5,614 bases of DNA, from NCBI GenBank assembly GCA_001796045.1, contig MGLN01000048.1, positions 7,417 to 13,030 of the forward strand, in the 5' to 3' direction. Under the pieces are notes generated by a model that saw only the letters and a program-made list of their open reading frames with translations, did no database searches and was not told where the DNA came from. The translations under genes were made by a program, and so were the position numbers. Shown piece by piece: positions 1 to 5,075 of this stretch (the first letter of the stretch is position 1; every line of letters starts with the position of its first letter). Source of the DNA: Caulobacterales bacterium RIFOXYB1_FULL_67_16. GTDB lineage: Bacteria > Pseudomonadota > Alphaproteobacteria > Caulobacterales > Caulobacteraceae.

Positions 1-3000
1 CCGCAGCTCGGGACGGATCCAGCCGTCGCGGCCGAAGCCGTAACCGACGTTCATCGCGGCGACGGCCGAGAAGATGTGGCTGTCGCGCGAATCGATATCC
101 AGGTCGAAGCCGTCGCCGCCGCCGCTTTCCGTGCGGGCGTCCTCCGAAAGGCGGAAATACTCGGCATAGACTTCGGGGCGCACGTTCAAACGACCGAAGT
201 TCCGCTCGTAGGAGGCGCCGCCGGCTGCGGCCGCGGTCCAGCCGTGCCAGTCGGAGCTGTTGTTCAGATAGACGCCGTCTGCGACCAGGGACCGGTCGGC
301 GCTGAAGCTGGCGTAGCCGCCCGCCGCGCGGGCCCAGGTCGTCCAGTACTGGCCCTGGGCGCGCCAGTAGAGGCCCAGTTCCAACAGATTGGCGGACAGG
401 ATTTCCTCGGCCTCGGCCTCGGGATCCTCGATGTCCGAGGAGGTGAAGGCGGCCGTGACGCCGAAGGCGCCGACGCTGGTGCCGTTTTCGACGCCGCCGG
501 CGACGCCGAAGCCTTCCGAGCGGAAGCCGTAGGAGTCGGTCTTGTCCTTGTCGGCGTAGAAGTTGATCTCCTGCAGCCAGGCGCTGGTTTCGCCGGGCGC
601 GGCCGAGGCGTTGCGGCCGGTGAGGGCGCGCGTCACGGCGTCGACGCCGGCGGACAGAGACATCAGCGGACCGCCCGAATGGTCGGGCAGCATCTGCTCA
701 TAGACGTTGGCGAAGCCCTCGCGGTCCGTCTGGCTGAGGAAGAGGTTCTGAAGCGTCGTATTGTCGCCCAGGGCCTCGTAGACGGCGTCGAAGGCGGCGG
801 CCTCGACCGGGATCAGCCCGGCTTCCTGGGCGGTGCGGCGACGCGCGTCGACATAGACCTTGCCCGCAGTCGTGTCGGCGCCGGCCGAGACCACATACAG
901 ATAGGGCGAGTTCTCGCTCAGAAGCGCCTGGTCGATGGTTCCAACTGTCAGAGAACCGGCGTTGATGACGTCGAAACGGGCCGGTTCCTGCAGCAGGCTG
1001 GCGAAGCGAACGCCCAGGGCGGCGCCGGTCGCGATATTGGCCGCGCCGCTGACGTTGAAGCCGCCGGCCGTGTTGGCCGACGGATCGACGGTTAGGACCA
1101 GGGTGCCGTCGGCGCCGACGTTCAGGCTGGAGATATTGGTCGCCGTGGTCTGGTTGGCGAACAGGGAGCCGTTGGTCACATTGAGCGCCAGACCGGCCGC
1201 ATTGGTGATCGCCCCCGAAACGGCGGCGCCGCCGGTGATCGTCATGGTGTCGGCGCCGCCGCCGAACGAGATGTCGCCGATAATCGTGCCGTTCTCGACG
1301 TTCAGGGTGTCGCCGCCGGAGCCGAGCCGGATGGCGCCGACGATCGTGGGCTCCGCGCTGTCGGGCACGCCGTCGTCATCGGTATCGGTGGCCGTGCTGT
1401 CCTCGTCGGCGGCTATGCCGTACTGGCGCAGAAGGACGCCGGCGGTGTTGGCCGACAGGTCGATGGCGATGGCCTCGCCGTCGGCCGTCGTCTCGTCGTC
1501 GGGATCCAGGGCTATGCCGACGGCGATCCGCCCGGCGTTGGTGAGCTGGGTCAGGCTGCCGGACAGGTCCCTCACGGCGACGGCGTCGCCGTGGTTGCCG
1601 GTGAAGGCCGCCGTGATCGCGCCCGTGTTGGTCAGGGCGCCGACATTGGCCCCTGAGCCGATCAGGACGGCGGTGGAGGTCTTGGCCGTGTCGCCGGAGA
1701 CGCCGGTCTGGATCGTGCCGGTGTTGGACAGGGTCGGGGCGGTCACGCCGGCGCCGACCCAGACGGCGGTCGCGTCCGCCTTGGAGGCCGAGGCGGAGAT
1801 CGTGCCTTCGTTCCTGACGCCGCCGACGACCGTCACGGCTTGGCCGCCGGCCACGCCCAGCTGAAGCGCACGCGCCTCCTTCTCGGCATAGACGCCCGAG
1901 CCGCTGATGCTCCCACGGTTGATCAGACCGTAGGCGGCGTCGCCGGTCCCGACCGCGCCGAGGGTGACGGTGTCGGTCGTAGACCCGATCAGAAGGGCGG
2001 GAGCGCTGCCCAGGGAGGTGAGGGACGCCGTGGTTTCGCTGGCGTCCAGTATGCCGTCGCCGTCGCGGTCGGTGTCGTCGCGGTTCTTGACGCCGTCGCC
2101 GTCATCGTCCTCGTCGCCGTTCTTGACGGAGTCGCCGTCGTCGTCGCCCTCGATGCCGGCGGAGCTGTAGCTGGGGCCGACATCCAAGAGCACGCCGCGG
2201 GCGATGTCCGCCGCAACGCGGACGGCGGGGCCGCCCTGCAGCAGGTCGTCGGCGTCCAGATCCTCGAGATAGAGCGCCGAATCCGAGACCGTGCCGGAGG
2301 TGGGCTTGGCGGGCGGGGGCGTGGTGTAACGATAGCCGGTGGTGGTGACGGCGGAATGGATCTTCAGCGCGCCGCCCACGTCGCCCTCGATCGAGACCCC
2401 GGTCGCGCCGGCGCCGGAGGCCGTGATCGCCCCCGCCAGATCGACATTGCCGGAGATCGCCCCTGTGGTGCGGACCCCGTATGTGCCGTCGCCTAGGACG
2501 CGAACCGTGCCGAGGCTTTGCAGACGGCCGGTCAGATCGGTCTCGACCGCCAGGCCGTAGCTGTTGTTCCCCTCCACCGTGATCGAGCCGGTGTTCTCCA
2601 GAGTGATGTTGCCGGTGAAGGCGGACGGTCCGGCGACGCGAACTCCGTAACGGCCCGTGCCGGTCGCGAAGGGGCCGTCGATGTCGCCGTCGCTGTCGGT
2701 GTCCTTGTAGTCGGCGTCTTCAAGCGAATCGGTGATGGAGATCGATCCGCCCATGGCGAGGGATCCGGTGTTGCCGCCGTTCACCAGAACGCCCGTCGCG
2801 CCGTCGGCCGACTTGGCCATGGTGATCGAGCCGCCGCTGTCGATGTCCAGCGTATTATTGGAGTTCAGCGTCATGGCCGCGCCGGAGGTGACGGCGATCG
2901 AGCCGCCGCTGCCGATCCGAACATTGTCGGCGGCCGTGCCGGTGGCGTTGGACGTCTGAATCGGCGTGGTGCGGGCGGTCGAGACCACGACCTCGGCCTG

Positions 3001-3060
3001 AGCGCCAGTGACAGCCAACAAGGGAGCGATCGCCACGGCGCTCGCGAGCAGAATACGCAT
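1..3060 (-). CDS. Autotransporter outer-membrane beta-barrel protein (C-terminus cut by window edge)
   Basis: Type V secreted surface protein: Sec export to the periplasm, then a C-terminal barrel in the outer membrane that carries the passenger outside. The frame is open from the ATG at 3060 to base 1 (1020 codons, no stop). Residues 1-22 are a signal peptide: Arg2, a hydrophobic core, then AQA before Glu23, a good signal peptidase I site. Residues 23 to about 740 are the passenger, rich in Gly, Thr, Ser, Ala and Asn, with N-x-G-x-I repeats and Asp-rich inserts as expected of a beta-helix. Residues about 750-815 form an Ala/Leu-rich linker. From about Trp828 (WLQEINFYADKD) alternating aromatic/hydrophobic strands match the autotransporter beta-domain (Pfam PF03797 type). 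About 190 residues of it are present, so perhaps 70-100 are missing. No protease or lipase motif is visible, so the passenger's activity is unknown (adhesin-like is a guess). It diverges from the glycosyltransferase gene. Confidence 0.93.
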   Translation of the reverse strand, partial: MRILLASAVAIAPLLAVTGAQAEVVVSTARTTPIQTSNATGTAADNVRIGSGGSIAVTSGAAMTLNSNNTLDIDSGGSITMAKSADGATGVLVNGGNTGSLAMGGSISITDSLEDADYKDTDSDGDIDGPFATGTGRYGVRVAGPSAFTGNITLENTGSITVEGNNSYGLAVETDLTGRLQSLGTVRVLGDGTYGVRTTGAISGNVDLAGAITASGAGATGVSIEGDVGGALKIHSAVTTTGYRYTTPPPAKPTSGTVSDSALYLEDLDADDLLQGGPAVRVAADIARGVLLDVGPSYSSAGIEGDDDGDSVKNGDEDDDGDGVKNRDDTDRDGDGILDASETTASLTSLGSAPALLIGSTTDTVTLGAVGTGDAAYGLINRGSISGSGVYAEKEARALQLGVAGGQAVTVVGGVRNEGTISASASKADATAVWVGAGVTAPTLSNTGTIQTGVSGDTAKTSTAVLIGSGANVGALTNTGAITAAFTGNHGDAVAVRDLSGSLTQLTNAGRIAVGIALDPDDETTADGEAIAIDLSANTAGVLLRQYGIAADEDSTATDTDDDGVPDSAEPTIVGAIRLGSGGDTLNVENGTIIGDISFGGGADTMTITGGAAVSGAITNAAGLALNVTNGSLFANQTTATNISSLNVGADGTLVLTVDPSANTAGGFNVSGAANIATGAALGVRFASLLQEPARFDVINAGSLTVGTIDQALLSENSPYLYVVSAGADTTAGKVYVDARRRTAQEAGLIPVEAAAFDAVYEALGDNTTLQNLFLSQTDREGFANVYEQMLPDHSGGPLMSLSAGVDAVTRALTGRNASAAPGETSAWLQEINFYADKDKTDSYGFRSEGFGVAGGVENGTSVGAFGVTAAFTSSDIEDPEAEAEEILSANLLELGLYWRAQGQYWTTWARAAGGYASFSADRSLVADGVYLNNSSDWHGWTAAAAGGASYERNFGRLNVRPEVYAEYFRLSEDARTESGGGDGFDLDIDSRDSHIFSAVAAMNVGYGFGRDGWIRPELR
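1525..1920 (-). repeat. About 30-residue N-x-G-x-I passenger repeats
   Basis: Within the autotransporter the motif N-x-G-x-I starts at residues 381 (NRGSI), 417 (NEGTI), 446 (NTGTI), 478 (NTGAI) and 508 (NAGRI), a spacing of 36, 29, 32 and 30 residues. A further copy, NTGSI, lies at residue 156. Such regularly spaced Asn/Gly/Ile turns are typical of right-handed beta-helix passengers, one or more rungs per repeat. The copies are diverged at DNA level, so this is a protein repeat rather than a recent tandem duplication. Confidence 0.7.
2044..2145 (-). repeat. Thrombospondin type 3-like calcium-binding repeats in the autotransporter passenger
   Basis: Residues 306-339 of the autotransporter contain three consecutive Asp-rich units with a 12-13 residue period: DDDGDSVKN (306-314), DDDGDGVKN (318-326) and DRDGDGILD (331-339). 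This is the D-x-D-x-D-G-[VI]-x-[ND] pattern of thrombospondin type 3 repeats, where Asp side chains bind calcium. The DNA is also repetitive: the same nine bases coding V-K-N recur 36 bp apart (starting at 2083 and 2119). Single looser copies occur at residues 115-128 (DTDSDGDID, bases about 2677-2718) and 559-570 (DTDDDGVPD, bases about 1351-1386). Calcium binding is inferred from the motif. Confidence 0.8.
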
Positions 3061-3071
3061 TCGGAAGAAAA

Positions 3072-3076
3072 CCCCT
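3072..3076 (-). promoter_or_regulatory. Ribosome binding site of the autotransporter
   Basis: AGGGG on the minus strand lies 11 bases before the ATG at 3060. The spacing is a little long, but the signal peptide begins exactly at this ATG, which supports the start. Confidence 0.55.
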
Positions 3077-3107
3077 GGTGGCCACGCGATCACGAACTAG
3101 GCGGTCC

Positions 3108-3136
3108 ATTACAGGATCGACGCCAACCCTGCTCAA
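3108..3136 (-). promoter_or_regulatory. Sigma70-type promoter of the autotransporter
   Basis: On the minus strand, TTGAGC (3136-3131) is followed after exactly 17 bases by TGTAAT (3113-3108). These match the -35 (TTGACA) and -10 (TATAAT) consensus at 4 to 5 of 6 positions each with ideal spacing. Transcription would begin near 3101 and give a leader of about 40 bases. It is the most AT-rich stretch of the intergenic region. Predicted from sequence only. Confidence 0.6.
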
Positions 3137-3152
3137 GTTTATCGAATTTGAG
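3132..3152. promoter_or_regulatory. Imperfect palindrome over the -35 box (possible operator)
   Basis: CTCAAGTTTATCGAATTTGAG is a 21-bp imperfect inverted repeat. CTCAA and TTGAG are perfect outer arms, T-T pairs with A-A further in, and a G/T mismatch and a short centre interrupt it. It covers the -35 hexamer of the autotransporter promoter, where a repressor would be expected to bind. No known operator consensus is recognised. A chance palindrome is possible. Confidence 0.35.
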
Positions 3153-3385
3153 GCGAATGCAAGGCCGTGTTCAGCATGTTGCCGTTCGGTGTCGGACCGG
3201 ACGCAGGCGTAAGGGTTTGGATTCCGTTGCGGTTGCGGCGGGTGCGGAAGGATTTTCGGCGGGGCTATTGAGCTTTGCCACAGTCGGGTCTAGGGGGCGA
3301 AAGCATGGTCAAGCGCGTTTTAAGAGGACGCATCCATTCCACGCCCCCCGGCGTTGGCGAGCCAGGACCAGATGAGAATTTCTTC
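3153..3385. other. Remainder of the divergent intergenic region
   Basis: No gene is supported here. It contains a short tandem GTTGCG repeat around 3227-3239 and TTGAGC at 3268-3273. A GTCTAGG box follows at 3288-3294 (spacing fits a weak plus-strand promoter), and an AGGGGG Shine-Dalgarno match lies at 3292-3297, seven bases before an ATG at 3305. From 3305 the frame is open into the glycosyltransferase, but codon use there looks non-coding (about 16 of 27 codons end in G or C, including TTA, AGA and several CCA/GGA). I therefore treat 3305-3385 as a probable leader. Confidence 0.45.
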
Positions 3386-4636
3386 ATGACCCTAACCGAT
3401 CTCGACGTTCACGAAAGCGAGCTCCGGCTGATTCCCGGACTGGACGTCGAGGTCGCGGACACCTTGCGGGCGCTGAAGCTGGCGGCGACCGAGGATCGGC
3501 CCCGGCTGGTGGACACCACCATGCTGTACGCGCCGCGCTCGGGCGGGGTGAAACGCTATCTTCTGTCGAAAAAGGCCTGGATCGAGGCCAACCGGCCCGG
3601 CGTCAGCCATTCCCTGATCGTGCCGGGCGCGCGGCACAAGGCGCGCCCCGACGGCATCGTACAGCTGCGGGCGACGAAACTGCCCTTCGGCGACGGCTAC
3701 CGCTGGCCCACCTCGGTCAAGCGCTGGAGCGCCTGGGTCGCGGCCATGAAGCCGTCGATCATCGAGGCCGGCGACCCCTATACGCCGGGACAGGGCGCCC
3801 TGGAGGCGGGGCAGCGGGTGGGGTGTCCGGTCGTCGGCTTCTGCCACTCGGACCCCGCCAGCCTGGCGGCTCTCCATTTCGGAGAATGGGCCAAGAAGCC
3901 GGTCGAGAAGCGCTGGGCGCGGCTGTTCTCCCAGTTCGACCGAGTTGTCTCGCCCAGCCGGTTCATCGCCCGGCGCCTGGAGGAGGCGGGGGTGGACAAT
4001 ATCGTCATCCGGCCGCTGGGGGTCGAGATCGACACCTTCCGGCCCGAGCGTCGCGACCGTCCATGGTTGTTGAAACAGCTGGGCCTGAGCGAGGACGCCC
4101 GGCTGCTGTGCTTCGCCGGCCGGCCGGCGAAGGAGAAGAACGTCGATATTCTGATCGAGGCCGTCCAGAAGCTGGGCGCCCCCTATCATCTGGTGCTGGT
4201 CGGGGCGGGGGCGGGCATGCCGGCGGAAGATCGGGTGATCTCCTTGCCCTATGAGAAGGATCCCAGGGCGGTGGCCCGGATCATCGCCAGCTGCGACGCC
4301 TTCGTGCACGCCAATGACAAGGAGCCCTTCGGTCTGATCGTGCTGGAGGCCATGGCCTGCGGCCGGCCCGTGGTCGGGGTCAACGCCGGGGGCGTGGCCG
4401 AGACGGTCGATCCGTCGGTCGGACAGCTGGCGGCCAGCGCCGACGCCGGCGACTACGCCCAGGCGGTCGAGGCCCTGTTCGCCCGCGACATCGAGGCCGT
4501 CGGCCGCGCGGCGCGGGAAAAGGCCGTCAGCCAGTTCGCCTGGAACCGCGTCTTCGAGGACCTGTGCATGGTCTATGGGGAGCTGACGGGCGACGCGGGA
4601 TTCGTCCAGCCCCAGGAAGCCTTCGCCGTCCACTGA
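3386..4636 (+). CDS. GT4-like GT-B fold glycosyltransferase
   Basis: Transfers a sugar from a nucleotide-sugar donor to an unknown acceptor; probably cytosolic or membrane-associated, as no signal peptide or membrane segment is seen. From the ATG at 3386 it has 416 residues, normal for the family. The N-terminal acceptor domain has the glycine-rich loop SGGVKRY (52-58) and the conserved His in FCHSDPAS (His154). The C-terminal donor domain has FAGRPAKEKN (Arg246 and Lys251, expected to contact donor phosphates). It also has the E-x7-E motif EPFGLIVLE (Glu313, Glu321) and NAGGVAETV (333-341), all typical of retaining GT4 enzymes. Donor and acceptor cannot be read; glycolipid, capsule or LPS glycosylation are all possible. 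An in-frame ATG at 3305 with a strong Shine-Dalgarno would give 443 residues, but the extra codons look non-coding. It stands alone, convergent with tRNA-Asp and divergent from the autotransporter. Confidence 0.9.
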   Translation: MTLTDLDVHESELRLIPGLDVEVADTLRALKLAATEDRPRLVDTTMLYAPRSGGVKRYLLSKKAWIEANRPGVSHSLIVPGARHKARPDGIVQLRATKLPFGDGYRWPTSVKRWSAWVAAMKPSIIEAGDPYTPGQGALEAGQRVGCPVVGFCHSDPASLAALHFGEWAKKPVEKRWARLFSQFDRVVSPSRFIARRLEEAGVDNIVIRPLGVEIDTFRPERRDRPWLLKQLGLSEDARLLCFAGRPAKEKNVDILIEAVQKLGAPYHLVLVGAGAGMPAEDRVISLPYEKDPRAVARIIASCDAFVHANDKEPFGLIVLEAMACGRPVVGVNAGGVAETVDPSVGQLAASADAGDYAQAVEALFARDIEAVGRAAREKAVSQFAWNRVFEDLCMVYGELTGDAGFVQPQEAFAVH

Positions 4637-4697
4637 CGGCAGGCGGCGGCCGCGACGAAACGGCCAACGCGTTCAAATGTGAAAGAGACGAGCGGGG

Positions 4698-4731
4698 CGC
4701 GCCACTTCTTCGGCTTGAAAGAAGTGGCGCG
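4698..4731. repeat. Perfect 13-bp inverted repeat overlapping the tRNA-Asp 3' end
   Basis: CGCGCCACTTCTT (4698-4710) is repeated exactly inverted as AAGAAGTGGCGCG (4719-4731), with an 8-base loop between. It lies between the convergent glycosyltransferase and tRNA genes, so it may act as a bidirectional transcription terminator. Neither side has a clear run of T, so it is not a textbook intrinsic terminator. The right arm includes the encoded CCA and the last bases of the tRNA, so in the tRNA precursor the trailer could pair with the mature 3' end. Confidence 0.75.
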
Positions 4732-4801
4732 AGTGACGGGGCTCGAACCCGCGACCTCCGGCGTGACAGGCCGGCACTCTAACCAACTGAGCTACACCCG
4801 C
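4725..4801 (-). tRNA. tRNA-Asp (anticodon GTC)
   Basis: A complete 77-nt cloverleaf on the minus strand. The acceptor stem is GCGGGTG/CACTCGC (one G-T wobble) with discriminator G. The D-stem is GCTC/GAGT with loop AGTTGGTTA. The anticodon stem CCGGC/GCCGG encloses CTGTCAC, anticodon GTC at 4767-4765. The T-arm contains GGTTCGAGCC, and the 3' CCA is encoded (4727-4725). It reads aspartate codons GAC and GAT. It has its own upstream promoter candidate and is convergent with the glycosyltransferase. Confidence 0.97.
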
Positions 4802-4842
4802 GTTTCCCGGCCGAAGCGGCAGTGCGCCCCGGCGAGGGGCGT

Positions 4843-4871
4843 CGTTTAGGCGGGCTGCCCCGGCGCGTCAA
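4843..4871 (-). promoter_or_regulatory. Promoter of tRNA-Asp, Caulobacter housekeeping type
   Basis: On the minus strand TTGACGC (4871-4865) is followed after 14 bases by CCTAAACG (4850-4843). This is close to the Caulobacter biosynthetic promoter consensus TTGACGS-N10-14-GCTANAWC. The -35 is perfect; the -10 is partial. Transcription would start about 35 bases before the mature tRNA 5' end. The leader contains a small hairpin, CGCCCC/GGGGCG, at 4825-4841. Confidence 0.55.
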
Positions 4872-4957
4872 GCGGCCTTTTCCGAGAAAGATCGAAGCCG
4901 AAGCGGGATCGCCTGTGGAGAATTCGGCAGGCCCGGGCGGGCGGCTGTCGGTACGCC

Positions 4958-4983
4958 GGAAAAAAGCGAACTCTTTTCGCGTC
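4958..4983 (+). promoter_or_regulatory. ECF-type promoter candidate upstream of the sigma factor
   Basis: GGAAA (4958-4962) and CGTC (4980-4983) are 17 bases apart, resembling promoters used by ECF sigma factors (GGAAC-N16-17-CGTT/CGTC). The A/T-rich spacer stands out in this GC-rich window. It lies on the coding strand of the sigma-factor gene, about 90 bases before its start, so autoregulation is an obvious possibility. Short motifs of this kind can arise by chance. Confidence 0.4.
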
Positions 4984-5017
4984 TAGGCTTCACAAATGAC
5001 GCGGTCGCCCGTCTAGG
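4980..5017 (+). repeat. Direct repeat CGTCTAGG spaced 30 bp
   Basis: CGTCTAGG occurs at 4980-4987 and 5010-5017, exactly 30 bp apart (about three helical turns), in the region before the sigma-factor gene. The first copy overlaps the -10 of the ECF promoter candidate. It may be a pair of binding sites or two alternative promoter -10 elements. Confidence 0.4.
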
Positions 5018-5055
5018 TTGTGATCGCGCAAGCGTGTCCGGCCAGGTCGTCTCAT

Positions 5056-5065
5056 GGGGGAGGGG
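5056..5065 (+). promoter_or_regulatory. Ribosome binding site of the sigma factor
   Basis: GGGGGAGGGG ends 10 bases before the ATG at 5076. It is the only strong purine-rich match nearby and supports that start. Two tiny open frames, at 5054 and 5068, surround it and end at or overlap the next start codon. Confidence 0.55.
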
Positions 5066-5075
5066 AAATGACGCC

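Noticed and set aside
2044..2145. CRISPR-like or microsatellite repeat
   Set aside because: The repetitive GTC/GCC pattern is explained by Asp/Gly codons of the TSP3-like motif in the correct reading frame; there are no uniform repeats and spacers.
76..3375. Series of long plus-strand open frames (76-1095, 935-1864, 1840-2496, 2518-3375)
   Set aside because: They lie antisense to a continuous 1020-codon autotransporter frame with signal peptide and beta-domain. Their translations are low-complexity Val/Gly/Ala/Asp or Pro/Ser/Val-rich with no domain, as expected for the opposite strand of GC-rich coding DNA.
3823..4254. Plus-strand 143-codon frame inside the glycosyltransferase
   Set aside because: Out of frame with the real gene, with Gly/Arg/Pro-rich nonsense composition.
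3392..4633. 413-codon minus-strand open frame opposite the glycosyltransferase
   Set aside because: It is a shadow of a recognised gene. Its translation is rich in Gln, Asp, Gly and Arg and shows no family motifs, while the plus strand carries all GT4 motifs in order.
4698..4731. Phage or integrative-element attachment site at the tRNA 3' end
   Set aside because: The extra copy of the tRNA end is inverted and only 8 bases away. An att duplication would be a direct repeat flanking an inserted element, and there is no integrase gene in the window.
4564..4782. Small plus-strand frame running through the tRNA
   Set aside because: It overlaps the 3' end of the glycosyltransferase in another frame and reads through antisense tRNA sequence. 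Its apparent SGASDGARTRDLRRDRP peptide is the familiar false protein from translating the complement of a tRNA.
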